This document shows, in pieces, positions 1 through 12,142 of a DNA stretch of 33,968 nucleotides (position 1 is its first letter; every line of letters begins with the position of its first letter). The position numbers were made by a program, and so were the translations under genes. The DNA comes from Liolophura sinensis (taxonomy: Eukaryota > Mollusca > Polyplacophora > Chitonida > Chitonidae): assembly GCF_032854445.1 (NCBI RefSeq), contig NW_027018376.1, positions 1 to 33,968 of the forward strand, given 5' to 3'. Below the pieces are notes generated by a model. It did not search any database. It was not told where the DNA came from and saw nothing but the letters and a program-made list of their open reading frames with translations.

Positions 1-811
1 TAGCGTTTCAGTTTTAACATTTTAGGTTAAGACTTCAGGAACATTCCGCTTGAAATAAGAAGTAGGTGCAATTGTTCCATAGTTACCTCATTCACTGGCT
101 ACCATTACTCTACTCACCTGCGACACAGACACACATATACACGTGCTTGACGAAAACTCTAAACTGTGACTTCCAGACTATCACCTGTTTAAACAATTAA
201 TGTATGTACCAGCTGGCAATAGGCCAACGGTGTGTTTCACATTTATACATTGTTTGTTATCAACTTAGCATACTAGTATATCACATGACAATGGCGCTGT
301 GTTGCACACAACTATAACAGCTTTGGTTACCACCTTCAGCCTGGGCATGTTGTTCCACGAAGGTGTGGGAACGAATAATGTGTATCTCACGGCCAGGTGT
401 ATTGGCGTTATTCTTGTTTTGAAGACTAGTGGTGTGGTGTTTGATGGACTGCGTTTATAGCTCAACGTTCAGTGTGAACAATAGTAGTTGATTTTGTCCA
501 AAGTTCGATAGGTTGTGTCATTCCACAAAACAAAACATTCGTGAAGCATGGACACTACAGACAATGTGTTACCTGGCGGATTCACAACACAGCTGGACTA
601 TTTGATGTTGATTGTCGCGATACACTCTCACCTTGTCTAAAAGATGAAATACATGTGAGAAGATTCCGACGGCAACCCATTCGTACAGGTCTGAAGATTT
701 GTTCTAATTCTACTCATACCTCATGATTTTAATCTTGACATCAAGAGCATTCTTCAGCCCATGTCTATTTTGCCAGCACGTCTCCAGCGTACAATCTTCT
801 CATACCAATGG
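1..811. other. Intergenic, no gene seen
   Basis: AT-rich sequence with short open frames on both strands. None shows a recognisable protein motif, splice-site framing or coding-like composition over a useful length. No RNA gene was recognised. Confidence 0.5.
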
Positions 812-1078
812 GGGCCTCCATGGCTCAGTAGGTTTGTGTACTAGCGCAGCGTAATGATCCAGGAGCCTCTGTGAGTTCAAGTCCAGCTCACGTTGGCTTC
901 TTCTCCGGACGTAGTGGGAAGGTCCTGACCGAAACCTGCGGATGGTCGTGAGTTTCCCCCGGGGTCATGCCCGGTTTCCACCCACCATAATGCTGGCTTG
1001 CCGTCGTATAAGTGAAATATTCTTGAGTACGGCGTAAAACACCAATCAAATAAATAAATCAAATCTCAAACCAATGTT
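812..1078 (+). repeat. Full-length tRNA-derived SINE (family 1)
   Basis: The head carries RNA polymerase III promoter boxes: an A box at about 821-833 (TGGCTCAGTAGGT) and a B box at about 873-884 (GAGTTCAAGTCC). A conserved body follows (ATAATGCTGG, then GTATAAGTGAAATATTCTT), ending in a short A-rich (AAAT)n tail near 1058-1078. The same 3' module recurs in the opposite orientation at 5817-5960 and 19000-19140, and diverged at 22690-22920. Similar modules are common in molluscan genomes, from memory and not checked here. Confidence 0.85.
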
Positions 1079-1520
1079 CCAGGAAGGGACTAATTCATTA
1101 GGGATGCCGGAAATCATTAACCAAGGTTTTCCGTAGTGACAGTCCAGGATACGATCGACAGGAAACTCTGATTCGGACTGTCTTGATTTCGCTGAACAGA
1201 CGACACATGCTGATCCCACAATGTGCTCTGGAGACGACTGTTGACTCTTTCTGCATCGGATGACGAAAGAAATGCTGGTAATCGTACAGACAAGGGTTCC
1301 ATTCTAAATGTCAATGGCGAATCGGGTGAATGGTAGATAGATAATTGCGTTTTTGCAAACGGTAAAAGCGATGAAACTTTACATGATATATCAGAAGAAT
1401 GGATTTCCGACGAGCCTGACTCACGGATATCAACGGTTGTGTGACTTAGAGCTCACTATAAAGGGAAAAAGGAATGTAACCATAAGCAGAAGAATGTAAT
1501 CAGCACAGAGCAGTTGTTAA

Positions 1521-1772
1521 TGGATAACCACTTGTCTACAACAGGAACTGGTCAACGCAAGCCAAAAATGGACAGATCGTACTCATTTCAGTAGACGCAG
1601 GTGTCATAAATCGTTTGAATTTCATCCTGTTTCTGACTTCAAAGGATATATCAGACAGTATCGGGAGAAGCACACTCAAGCCGTTGTATCTGAGCGCAAA
1701 GAGCAACATACAGCCTACTCCAAATTGCTCCCTCGAACGTGCCTTGGCGCCCTGGTAACGTCATTTTCTTGA
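1521..1772 (+). pseudogene. Possible decayed exon, unknown protein
   Basis: An 83-codon stretch is open between TAA at 1518 and TGA at 1770 and has no ATG. It encodes a basic, Cys/His-containing segment (RRCHKSFEF, then DFKGYIRQYREKH) that faintly recalls half of a C2H2 finger. A possible splice acceptor (CTCATTTCAG) sits just before the basic part. The protein is not recognised. Open stretches of this size can occur by chance in 10 kb, so this is weak. Confidence 0.2.
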
Positions 1773-4297
1773 TATAATTATTGATTTATTGGGAAACTTG
1801 TTGACTTTGTAGGCAAGCTGGCCTGCATAGTTCGTGAGATTTATAGTCTTAACGAGTAGTCATATAAACACCATCAAATAGACGTGGCAAGTTGTTTCGC
1901 TCCACTATGAGTTTACATGTTACACTATTTTTTTGCATTACGTTTCCCCCGGATTACGTTTCCACTCTACAATTCTGCCTAAGTTCTTAGAATGCAAAAA
2001 AATGCATTATTTCAGCTCTGTTGCCCAGGTAACTGATTTATCATCATTGCTGTCAACGAAGGAGTCTTGCTTTCATGAAAGGACAGGTAAATAATACCGT
2101 AATATTTATTTCCAGCGGATATATGCCGTGGCAAGTAATCAAGCCAATTTTATGCCAGAAAAAGCTGACCGTAGGGTAAAGGGAACCTTTGCAAGTAGAT
2201 GTAGTGGACCGGATGTGGGACAAATGTTTTGACTGTTTTCGGAGGTATTGAAATAAAGTATTTACTTATTTGATAAGAGTATTTCGTTTTAGTTGTTCCG
2301 TGTCAAATTATCAAATTAGAACTATATTCTCAGTTTTCGTCCGCACAAATGTCAAAGAGACATTACTAAGCAGGGAGAACGTCAAGTGCTCTGTGAATTA
2401 CTAATCAATGAATGGGAAAACATCAGCCAGAACAATATCCAGCTGATCTTGTTTTTCATTGTACGTAACAAGATTTTGTACTGAAATGTATACAAATGTT
2501 ACATTTACTGTGGTCGTTTTGAAACCTTGAAATATTGAGTATCACAAGGAAATAAACTTGAACTATTACGTTAACCATCTGTGAGGTCCAAAGGTTGTTT
2601 TATCTCCTTTAAAATGTTAAAGGTTTTAAATTTCTTTCAGTGGACTACCTTTTAAGTTCAATTACACTGAATTTTATGAATCGGTTTACCAATTTTTTTT
2701 TCTTGTTGTAATCGAATGGAACGTTTGAAATGCCTCCACGTCACAGGAAGAACGACGAGGGTATTCTAACTCACACAAAATATGAACCTATCTATCTTCT
2801 GCACTAAGGTTTTTAATACTAAAAAACGAACCTGTTGGAACTGGATAAGTAGGGGTCATAATATTTTTTATATTAACATGGTTAGGCATATTATGCGGTA
2901 AATAAGCTGCGTGATTCCTAAAATACAGTTTACAGTCTTCAAAATACATGAGTAAATAACAGAGAAAGAGATAGACCAAGTCAGTTGTGTAAGAGGTAAG
3001 AAAGCTTGGGCTTGGTATGGAACATTACGGTGTCAACCGCCCAGCCGATTCCCTTGTATGACCGTGAGCATATGAATACGGGCAATATCCAAAATCATCC
3101 AAAAATAGACACTTATTTTTTCCAAGGGCTTTTAAAACATTCCGAACGTTTAAACGTTCCTTAAAAACATATTAGAATACTTAAAGGAATTATGTTTAGT
3201 TTATAGTATAATCATATTTACATACGGAAGGGCAAAACACTATTTTCTGTGTTAAATGCGACAAAAAAGACAAATAAGAAAGAATAAAAACATAATGTAA
3301 CAAAAACATAATGTAACCACATATATTTTGGAAGTGGGGTTTAAACAAACCTGAACGACAATATCCAGGTTTTCTCACGTGGTAACTGTTAGACATACGA
3401 AAATGTTGCGTCCAAGTATATATGGCGAAAAAGACAAAACAATATTTGCGTGACGTAGTCGTAAACAGCTGCATGCGTTCCAGAAATAACTCGAATCTGA
3501 TTGGTTAAACCTGATAACATGGCGGCTTTTTGGATTACCTGAATGTGCGTTAAGCTTAAAGTAAAAACATGAAAATGTTACAAATGTCAAATGAAAGAGC
3601 GCGAAAAGTTATTTGCAAATGTAGTTTTTATTATTGTTTTCGATTTTTTCTTTAAAGACTCGAAAATATTTTTATATGGTGGGTATTTTGGGCCATCTCT
3701 TGGTATTTATCATCATTACATTGTTATTCTTTATTCTCAAACACATGCAATTAATCTGAATTGTGATAATATTTATGAACATATTAAAAATATAAATATG
3801 ACTGAAAGTCACGTTGAGCACAATTTTAGATGGGATACTTTATCGATGAACTTGTGGCTTAGTTGTGTCTGTTAAGAATATTTGGCTTTACCTCAGAACA
3901 CGGGTTTTTCATATATTAGAGCAGATTTATAACATGTGTCTAAGATTGTAATTAATTTTTCTTTTCCAGTCTGAAATCGTCTCAAGATCAGGCAGTTCCG
4001 TGATGGCCGATACAGAACAGGCTCCAGAATCAAAGAAAATGAAGTGTCGCTTGAATTCAGCCGCAAGACTGTTTTCAAAAGTACGGATGCAGCAAAGGAT
4101 TATCAGCGTTCAGGAAAAGCGTAGACTTGTCTCCACTTAAAATGTCTCTCTCATCAAAACAAGCTTTTCAATTCTGTTACATCCGTAGCCTTAATGAAAC
4201 GCGACGATATCATTATACGCCCGTTTCAATATGCTATCACCCTCGAAAAAATATTTGAACTTAATAGTTCTTAAACACGAAATACACTTTGAACTGA

Positions 4298-4570
4298 GGA
4301 AGACCAGAAAAAAAGGACCCACCAATATCAGCAGAGAAACTGTTTCTTGACTACCGGAAGAGGAATTGTGCGACAGGGACTGGCGATAATGACGAAAGGA
4401 GTAAATCTGGGAATGTGATCCAGGAGCCAAATATTGAACCTCCTTGGCTACACAAAGATGTGAACATTAATAATGGGGCTAAACCTAAAAATGCAAAAGG
4501 ATCCTCTGACGACTATTTAGGCTCTTTGTATACCTGGATTCAGTCTGAACCAGCTTCCATCGTCGCCTAG
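4298..4570 (+). pseudogene. Possible decayed coding stretch, unknown protein
   Basis: Ninety codons are open between TGA at 4295 and TAG at 4568, with a coding-like, hydrophilic translation (for example NGAKPKNAKGSSDDYLGSLY) but no start codon. Upstream, from about 3969 after the acceptor-like TTTTCTTTTCCAG, further short coding-like pieces occur in changing frames with stops between them. This is what a decayed plus-strand gene would look like. No family is recognised and no splice donor framing was found. It could be chance. Confidence 0.3.
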
Positions 4571-5184
4571 TTCGTCGAGTAACGCGGGTGGGGAGAGATG
4601 AAAAGCAATATGGCGGCCTACCAGTTGACAGGTCGTCAGTTTGGAGGCTAACCTTTGATACCGCGACTAGACCGGAAACGCTAACTTGGATTAACGCACA
4701 TGCGGTGGCTACAAAGTTGTACAAACACACCACAAGCGTCAGCCCGCGGGTAGAAAATGTGAAGTTAGGGATACAAGGAGACAATCTAAATGCGGATACC
4801 AGACAGCGAACACCTTGGGTATATTTGACATGCCAGTGAAATCGGCATCCTCCTTACAATCGCTCGGCGATTAAGACACCTATATGTTATTTGGTATGTT
4901 TCGTTTTAATCCCTACCTGTGATTTGAAATTTTCGAGGCCCACGTGCCCATATTTTTGTCCCATCCTCTCAATGTCAAGAAGCTGGTCATTCTGATTGCA
5001 CGTCTGTAGTTTCCTGCCAGAAACGTAGTTATGAGGCAGGTTGTACATCGGTACACATTTCACACTGGTGCTTCATTCAATCATTTTATAGGTCTGCCAT
5101 TAGTTGTGCATAAAGTTTCTGTGATGTTCATTTCCTATGGTCCTAACCTTCTTAAGCCGTCATCCATAATCGTTCTTAACAATA

Positions 5185-5475
5185 TTTCAGTCATATGACG
5201 ACGAAGTCATTACGCGTGTGCAATTAGGCCTATACTGTGCCTTCTTGTAGCAGCTAGGCGAGTCCATTTCGCAAAAGGGATGCCGCACTGAAGTATCATT
5301 CCGTAGACGCCAGGCATGACACCCCACCCAGTCCTGTTTTCTTGAAACGGTCACCGACGCAGTCGCTTTGTAACTGTGCACCAGTTCAAAAAGCTTTGGT
5401 GAGAGAGGCTACTTGCTAATTGTGATGAACTGGCACCCTAACTACTGCGCCACAAAGGCGCCTGATTTCCCCTTT
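5185..5475 (-). repeat. tRNA-derived SINE (family 2), minus orientation
   Basis: Read on the minus strand, the head at about 5475-5440 begins GGCGCCTTTGTGGCGCAG, which fits a tRNA-like A box (TGGCGCAGTAGTTAGGG). The 3' end near 5190-5200 carries the CGTCGTCATATGACTGAAAT module shared with the copy at 32835-33170. The middle differs from those copies, so it may be a subfamily with a different head. Confidence 0.6.
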
Positions 5476-5816
5476 AAATATTGTTTTCCAAAATGGTCTC
5501 TTCCACAATTTATACTTAACAAAAATATAAACAACACCATACACTAATTTGATAAAATTAACTGAGTTATCAAATTCCTTTCAATACCGCTTTCCAGGGG
5601 GCCATAAAAAGGATTCTTAGAATTCCATAACTTTTGGAAACGGACAAGCGATGGTTACGCTGAGGCAGGTCAAGAAACAGGGGTGGGGCCAGTTTGGCAA
5701 TTCCACACTTTAGTACCTAATTTGTCCGTCGTTTGCCTGCTGCGCTGCTACACATTGTCGACACATAGACCTGATGACATGGTCAATTGTGACTTGCGAA
5801 ATGTTTCCCTACTCTT

Positions 5817-5960
5817 GACTTATTTATTTATTTATTTGCCTGATGTTTTACGCCGTACTCAAGAATATTTGACTTATACGACGGCGGCCAGCATTATGGT
5901 GAGTGGAAACCCACGACCATCCGCAGGTTGCTGCAACATCTTCCCACTGCCCACTCCTAT
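5817..5960 (-). repeat. Truncated SINE family 1, minus orientation
   Basis: Reverse complement of the 3' half of the 812-1078 SINE. A (TTTA)n tail at 5817-5837 is followed by GCCGTACTCAAGAATATTT and the GACGGCGGCCAGCATTATGG motif. The tRNA head is missing, so this is a 5'-truncated copy. A Tc1-like transposase relic adjoins it. Confidence 0.8.
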
Positions 5961-5969
5961 ATGAGGGCC

Positions 5970-6545
5970 AAATGCAACTCCGCGCTGTTAGGCGGAACTG
6001 GAAGTTGGCCGACGAGCACGCCCGTCGAGAACATCCCATAGGTGTTCAATTGTGGACAGATCAGGTAACTACGCTGGCCAGCTGAGCACTGAGGACAGAT
6101 CAGCTAACTATGCTGGCCAGCTGAGCACTTCAACGTATTCGGCCTTTAGATATGCTCTGCATACAGCAGCGAAATGGGAACGAGCATTGCCGTTCTGAAA
6201 TGTTGACCCATGGCGCTGGAGAAGTGGGGCGACTATTGGGGTCGCGCAGGGCTCCGGTGTATACCCTGGAGTGATTTACGAGCTGGCAAATTCGCTTCTC
6301 TGAGGCGATTCGGAACCGTTTGAGCGGAATTATGGATTATGGAGGCCGACTGTCACGCTGCTGCGGGCATGAGGGCGATTAGTTGTCGCGCTGAATGCTC
6401 CATGACGTTTTCTGAGACGATTAATCGTTAAGTGCTCTGGCGACAGCTCTAAGGGCCGAAGGCGCGCTATCGTTAGTTTTGTGGCACCTGTATCATTGTG
6501 CCTTTTGACAGAACTTTTACTGTACAGGTAGACTTTGCACAACTG
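5970..6545 (-). pseudogene. Decayed Tc1-like (IS630/Tc1/mariner) transposase fragment
   Basis: Minus-strand translation across frames gives pieces typical of Tc1-like transposases: a helix-turn-helix/linker piece (NRLREANLPARKS), then NARSHFAAVCRAYL and WPA, and finally PDLSTIEHLWDVL, which carries the third acidic catalytic residue (E) of the DDE triad. Stops and frameshifts interrupt the frame. A short local tandem duplication of the block around CAGCTGGCCAGC at about 6070-6130 repeats the WPA segment. The N-terminal region is poorly preserved and no terminal inverted repeats were identified. The copy cannot be functional. Family assignment rests on the motif order, which is distinctive. 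Confidence 0.75.
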
Positions 6546-7343
6546 AGGGTAAGGTCAAACAAAAGTTTAGCATTTATATTTTTCTTTTGTGTTTATCCTA
6601 TAGCAAGCAGGTATTGTAAGAGCTACACAATATTGTGGTCAAGAGCGGAATAAACATCTGACATGTTAACAGGGAAAATACATGGCATGAGCGTTTACTT
6701 GAAGTCGAACAGATAAGGGGAGATAACTGTAGTAGACTGCCTGAAGCAGATCGTTGCCTGTTGTCTCGTAACCGTAGCATATTACTTTTGTGAGTGTGAC
6801 GATGTGTTACTCGACCCACCTATGGTTGCATAGCAAATATTATGAGACAGTGGTTTTGACTCAAACCCAGAATCACCCAATGAAGTATAATAATATATCT
6901 TCTTATATGACAAAAATCTATGAAAAATATATCCAACAAATTATAAACTCACGAAGCAATTTTATATTGTTTTCTCTGAGAATTAATTAACGTGTTATTC
7001 GGTAATCACCGTCCACCGCACTCAGTACCGAGTGGGTCCACCGTTAGCATCACAGAGCTTGAACTGTGATTACTTACCACTCCGTTTTCATGTTACCGTA
7101 GCTTCTGGATTATGGCCCTAAAATGTGAAAATCTGGTGGAAATTGAAGCCATAATCGATGATAAATAGTTACCCTAATTGTTGAATCAAACAATATAAAA
7201 TTGCTTCGTGCGGTTATATTTTTATTGAGTATATATACCTTAAAGCATAAGATGATACCACTGATACTCTCTCTGACACATTAATTAAAAATATTGTCTA
7301 GATTCTATCTAATCACATGGACTCATAAAATTGGGTATTTATC
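6546..7343. other. Intergenic, nothing recognised
   Basis: AT-rich spacer between the Tc1-like relic and the MITE-like unit. No gene, RNA or array was recognised. Confidence 0.5.
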
Positions 7344-7840
7344 GAAGTCCATTACCTAGAACTATGCGACTTCCCTATAGCTAGTCTCCACCGCACTTTA
7401 CACTTTTCTTCCATCTCTAATACGTTATGTGACGTATCTGCGCAGCCGTGTATTTCTTTCTCACTATTGCACAGCAAACGTCTGAAAAACGGCTGATGCA
7501 TGATGGGTTCCAAATGCGGTTGTATTGAACTAGATTTTAGAAAATTACGACGACGGAATGTTTTGTTAAAGGACACCAATGTCTTTGATAATAATTGGTT
7601 TATAGTTGCTTGGAAATATGAAAATAGTCAGCGGGTTCTTAAATGCATAGCAATGGTCAGAGAAATCGTAGTTTTAATTTTCAAATTTTAGATTTCCCAT
7701 GTCTCAGTTCACAGTTTACACCAAAGACGTTGGTATATTTCTCCATCAGGTGGCGAGAGCTTCTACAGATGACGTAATATGTGTACTGTGCCATGGAGAC
7801 TAGTTATAGGGAAGTTGTATACTAATCGGTAATGGGCTTC
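7344..7840. mobile_element. MITE-like unit with about 60-bp terminal inverted repeats
   Basis: The left end (GAAGTCCATTACC, then ACTTCCCTATAGCTAGTCTCCA) reappears inverted at the right end (TGGAGACTAGTTATAGGGAAGT, then GGTAATGGGCTTC) with scattered mismatches. Similarity continues inward for about 60 bp. The roughly 400-bp interior has short ORFs on both strands and no recognisable transposase. I could not find a clear target-site duplication, so the precise ends are uncertain. Divergence of the repeats suggests an old copy. Confidence 0.55.
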
Positions 7841-10434
7841 TGATGTCATGTAATACACTAACAACAAGTATGTCACGTGAAAGACCATTAAACACTATTC
7901 ATGAATATACACTCTCATTTATCTGACAGCGGGCGCCATGGATGTTTTGACTAACGTCTTGCTTCTAAATTTGATGTCTTAATTGCATGGTGGCTTTAAT
8001 TACGGATCCCTGGGTGTTGGCAGCCATTGGTTTTTTGTAAGGTCAAGCTGTTTGGACAGTGGAGAAGATGAAGTCAAGTGATTCATATCACTATGAAACA
8101 TGACTGTTTGTGGGCGTTTTGACCTTAAATTTAATCTTTTAAATCAGTCAAGAGCAGCTCTCTTTGATTTAGAAGGCGAACATTGCTTATAAGAAGGGCT
8201 TCTCATGGAGTGTTTTCATTAACTCCTATACGGTCAGTTTTTGATTCTCCCTTGTACTACTTCTGGAATTGATGGCTTAAGTCCGATATTTCTAGAGGAA
8301 GACTCCTCTTTGTGTACAATCTGATAGTGTCCTCTCACAATTTATTCTCTAAAGAGCGAATTTGTTGAGATCTATCTAAAAACGTTTTAAGTGCAACGCT
8401 CTAGAAGTAGTTGGTGTACCCCTAGAAAATCTTCTACAAGTGACAGTAACAGGTTAATTACAGTCGCCTTTGGATAGTCTTTGTCATGGTGAAAATGCTA
8501 CTGAGCTAGCAGTCGTGTTACACTTTGGAAATTTGCTCATGTTCACGTCCTGTTGCCTGGTGTCTACAGCTCGTCGTAGAATGTTCCACGAACCTAATCT
8601 TCTCGCGATATCAAGGATTCAGAGTAATTGTCAAAGCAATGAATGATGCCTGACTGCTCTATTTGCAGAGTAGTGCCTTAATCATCATTCATTAAGAAAT
8701 AATTCATTTTTTTTCAGTTCAGTTCGGCATTTATGGGTCTGTACCAGTATATCTGTGTATTTTAATGTAGTAGTTTAGCAATCTGCATTTAACAAATGAC
8801 AAAAACCTTAAGTGACGTCATTGTTCACAGTATGGTCAGAAAAGGCAACCTAAGTATCCAGTGCTTTTCTTCTTCTTAATTTAGTTCTTAATCGTAGTGT
8901 TTGGTGGAACTTTCAATTACCAGTATTCTTGATGGAAAGTCAAAAAATTTGCTCAAAGATTTGCTCTGACGTTGTAGTTTTTAGACATGTAGATCACAGA
9001 TAGGGATATGACACCATAGTTTACATACCTGAGCTAATCTAACTTAACCCACCGCAATAATGGGCGCATAGAGAAGAAGTTCACTTATGGGCAAATAAAC
9101 TGTTGATAAACTGTTATCAACCCAGGTGAAAACCTTGTAAATCTTACATGTAAATGCAGGCGTCACCTGAATATTCAGCTAATAACGTACACGGTATATG
9201 GACAAAATGTGGACTGCTGAAGTTTCTTTTCTTCATAAACAATCCAACCACCGCTTTTAAATATATTGACGTTTCCGTCACCTTTTGTAATTTGCGCAAC
9301 GCCTTGTAATGTGATTTTTCATTTTATCAAAATGTGTGAAGTGTTGGAAGGCAAGAGGTCTTAATGTAAGACAATGCAAAAGGCGTACGAGCGCCCTGGA
9401 CCATTTATTGAACCATGGCGACGATTGTGGGGACGGACAAAGCCCCGGCGGACCTAAGCCCCTCGATCAATATTAAGTGTATATGGCAAATGACATTGTT
9501 CTTTGCGAAAGCTTGAAACATTCTCCCTGAAGTGACGTTTCAGATTTCCATACATGTTTGCAATCAATAGAACCTCGTCTTACTTGTCCAATCTTCATGT
9601 ATTCTAACCGTTTTGACGACATCGGAAAGAGATATATATCTCTCAGCGACATACAGGCTTATCTGAAAACTAAAGACGTCCACAAGTATGAAAAACAATT
9701 GCTGTACTGGAGCTTTTGTTAGACTTTTATCCTATTCTAAGAATATAAATCAGAAACCAAGAGAAACAAAGCGTGCCCGTTTCGATCTTTCCAAGTGTAG
9801 ATGTTCTAAAACATGCAGCCAACATTCATTTTTCCGGATTTCGGGAAATTATACATAAATTTTAATTTACGCAATTAATATAAAATACTTCAGATTTAAT
9901 GTGGGGCATATGATATAGAAGAAATACACAGTAACTTATAAAAATAAAAAAAACCTTATAAAAATAAGATTATTTTTTAATCTTTTTAAGAGTATTTATA
10001 AACAATATTTTTTGTGAACTATAATATGATTTGGTTTAAATGTCTAAATAATCAATATTTTAAATATATCTGCTATAGAGAACACATAAAATTACATGCC
10101 TGTAAACGGACTTACTTTGCATACTTTACGGCAGCTGCAAGGTGGTACTGTGAATCGTAGTAAGCTATAAGCTGTATGCCATGCTGAAATATTTCAGAAA
10201 AAACAAATTAAGTATAATGGTACTACGTAGAATAACATTATATTTTGCTCGACGAAAAGCATTCGATAATAATATTAGAGACGGCCGAGACAAAGCTTAT
10301 GACAGGATAGCTATTAAACCTGAGTGACAGACTGGGGAAGACCAACTCACACTATATGAATTCCTGTCGACAAATATTTGACATGATGTATGTCAGACTG
10401 TCAGATATGTTTTGCCGGTTAATTAAGACAACGG
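7841..10434. other. Intergenic; one hairpin, otherwise nothing
   Basis: Long AT-rich stretch, extremely AT-rich at 9830-10080. The only structure noted is an imperfect hairpin at about 8636-8696, with nested arms AATGAATGATG/CATCATTCATT and ACTGCTCT/AGAGTAGT. No gene was found. Confidence 0.5.
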
Positions 10435-10560
10435 GACTTTTGTTTGCCGGGCTTCTTGTAGGTGGGGCTTTTGTTGTCAGCTGGGAGTTTTGTCCGCTGG
10501 AGTTTTTGTCCCCTGGGGGTTTTGTCCGCTGGAGTTTTAGTCCGCTGGGCTTCTCTCCTT
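10435..10560 (+). repeat. Degenerate short tandem repeat (about 17-19 bp unit)
   Basis: Several imperfect copies of a unit like TTTTGTCCGCTGGAG occur, with variants GGGGCTTTTGTTGTCAGC and TTTTGTCCCCTGGGGG. A short ORF runs through them but looks like a by-product of the repeat. Confidence 0.5.
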
Positions 10561-10774
10561 GATTCCGATAACTGGAATTTCGCTTTTCACCGGCGATCGG
10601 GACTGATCCCGAACCGCGACTGGAAGAGTTTGATGTAAATTATTTCTCGTAGGCCGTAGGACATGCCAGTAAAAGCGGGAGACTTGTATTTACGGAACTT
10701 ATTATATTTGTTACCTTGTAGACATGTAGGCAAACCTACGTTAGGTGTAGCCAAAGGTGTCAATTAGCAATCCA

Positions 10775-10920
10775 TTGCAGGAAGTTGTAACTTCCTCGCT
10801 TGGCGTTCAGCATGAACGGGATAGTGCAACGACTGGTTCACCCGTATCAGTATAATGGCTGGGCGGGGCAGCTTACTTACCTTCGGTAAGGCGTCTCCAT
10901 GAAGCAGCACTAGATTACCG
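10775..10920 (+). repeat. Partial SINE family 2 next to the element's left end
   Basis: Shares CTTCCTCGCTTGGCG, GATAGTGCAACG and CCCGTATCAGTATAATGGCT with the copies at 31075 and 32835. Similarity fades near 10915, about 40 bp before the inserted element, so the element did not clearly land inside the SINE. Confidence 0.75.
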
Positions 10921-10953
10921 ACCACCAAACAATGTTTAAGCTTACACTGAATT

Positions 10954-10959
10954 TTCACA
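10954..10959 (+). repeat. Left copy of 6-bp target-site duplication TTCACA
   Basis: TTCACA directly abuts the left terminal inverted repeat. The identical hexamer lies at 29512-29517 against the right one. A chance match at both exact boundaries is unlikely (about 1 in 4,096). Confidence 0.8.
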
Positions 10960-11043
10960 AGTAGTATAGAATGTGACTTAGGTGTCGCATTGAGGATTCA
11001 TTTTTTGTGGTTTTGAGGATTTGTTTTTTGTGGTGATGTGGTG

Positions 11044-11090
11044 GTGACGTCACACCTGCCAGCCCGAAGGGCTGGTAGGTGTGACGTCAC
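11044..11090. promoter_or_regulatory. Terminal hairpin with two CRE (TGACGTCA) sites
   Basis: A near-perfect 22-bp stem (GTGACGTCACACCTGCCAGC and its complement) closes a GAA loop with one mismatch. Each arm holds the palindromic CRE/ATF site TGACGTCA. It starts 84 nt from the element end, exactly as the matching hairpin at 29381-29427 does. The function could be binding of an element protein, replication or transcription control. Confidence 0.75.
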
Positions 11091-11179
11091 CCCTCAGTTG
11101 TGGGTTTTTTCCACGCCGCGGGGTGTATGTGTGTATAGACGAGTGTGATATAGTATAACCGTATAACAGTATAGGGCAA

Positions 11180-11324
11180 AAAGAGAGAAAAAAAAAAGAG
11201 GCAAAACGTCGGCTTGTAAAGTCGAGTGGGACAGCTCGAAAAGAGCTCCCGGGCGCAAAAACGGGCCAATGGGTGAGCCGGATTTGCCCCCAAACTGCCC
11301 AATGGGGGGCCCGCAAAACGGACC
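11180..11324 (+). promoter_or_regulatory. Promoter-like cassette, rightward, in left terminal repeat
   Basis: Carries the core GGCAAAACGTCGGCTTGTAA, the inverted-repeat motif AGCTCGAAAAGAGCT and CCAAT motifs (GGGCCAATGGG, GCCCAATGGG). The same order of motifs precedes the minus-strand genes at 23388 and 28618. No clear plus-strand gene follows this copy, so it may be inactive or simply part of the terminal repeat. Confidence 0.5.
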
Positions 11325-12141
11325 TTTCCGTGGGGAGACGGGGAAAAAATGAACCCAGCCCAAAGGGTGTGACGTCACCCCTTCGATGGGGAGTTTGGTG
11401 GGTTTTTTCCACGCCGCGGGGCGTATGTGTGTATACTAGCGTTATGTATTGACGCACCGGCTGGCTGGCGACAATGTATACAATGTATACAAGGCGCAGC
11501 CGATCAAAAACCACGTGTCCAAACAAAAACCACGTGTCAAAACAAAGCACAGCTGACAACAGTGTTGGCCTGACTGCAGGCTGACTGGTGGGTAGGATCG
11601 CTCAGCGTGTCTTTGCAACACTGTTCGCCCAGGAAGGCTCACTGCTGCAGGCAGAGGGTCGGTGTTATGAACCGTAGACCCTGTCGGTGGGGTTTTTTTT
11701 GGGTGATCTGCCTGTCTGTCTACCTGCTGGTTGTGGTAGGGATGGATGGATCGACACCACACCCAAACATGCACGTACACTGGAGACTCTACTATACTAT
11801 ACTCTACTCTACTCTATACTATATATAGGCGGTGTAGTGGAATAGAGCACAGTAGAGTATAGGGGAAAAAAAAAGAGAAAAAAACTTGGATCAGAAAATC
11901 TCGAAGCTTATAAGAAACTTGGAGGAGATCAATGTGATGGTATTTCACACATATTTTCAGCATCTATATTTTCACCAACATCCACATATTTAAGCAAGAT
12001 ATGTAACAGCCATTTCTTAAACGGTTAAATTCAATTATTCTTTATCCACTAATCTTAACACACATATACACAAGACAACCAAATGACCATGAAGGAGAAA
12101 ACAACTACCAGGTTATATTAAAAAAAATTCTTTTTTCAATG
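11325..12141. other. Subterminal region, no gene
   Basis: A partial direct repeat of the terminal repeat's middle lies at about 11370-11440 (GTGACGTCACCCC, then TTTTTTCCACGCCGCGGGG). It is followed by ACAATGTATAC repeated at about 11470-11490 and two spaced copies of AAAACCACGTGTC (E-box CACGTG) at about 11507-11540. CT/TA-rich simple sequence with TATATATAGG ends near 11830. Overlapping ORFs on both strands here look like by-products of base composition. Confidence 0.45.
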
Positions 12142-12142
12142 T

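Larger units (their letters stand above)
1079..5184. other. Intergenic, mostly featureless
   Basis: About 4 kb of AT-rich DNA. I see no recognisable domain, RNA gene or repeat array. Two plus-strand stretches (1521-1772 and 4298-4570) read as coding-like without a usable start codon and are listed separately. The remaining short ORFs look like chance. Confidence 0.45.
10960..11324 (+). repeat. Left terminal inverted repeat
   Basis: Matches the reverse complement of 29148-29511. It contains two sub-repeats (GAGGATTCATTTTTTGTGG and GAGGATTTGTTTTTTGTGG), a 47-nt hairpin at 11044-11090, the motif TTTTTTCCACGCCGCGGGG, and one promoter-like cassette directed into the element. Similarity ends near GCAAAACGGACC. 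The left side then diverges, while the right side continues into a second cassette copy. Confidence 0.9.

Noticed and set aside
7500-7691. Overlapping 60-75-codon ORFs inside the MITE-like unit
   Set aside because: Both strands are open by chance; neither contains a transposase motif.
11050-11559. 169-codon minus-strand ORF and overlapping ORFs in the left terminal region
   Set aside because: It runs antisense through the terminal repeat, hairpin and cassette. The equivalent ORFs recur at 28902-29421 only because the repeat recurs, and the composition is that of the repeat rather than a protein.
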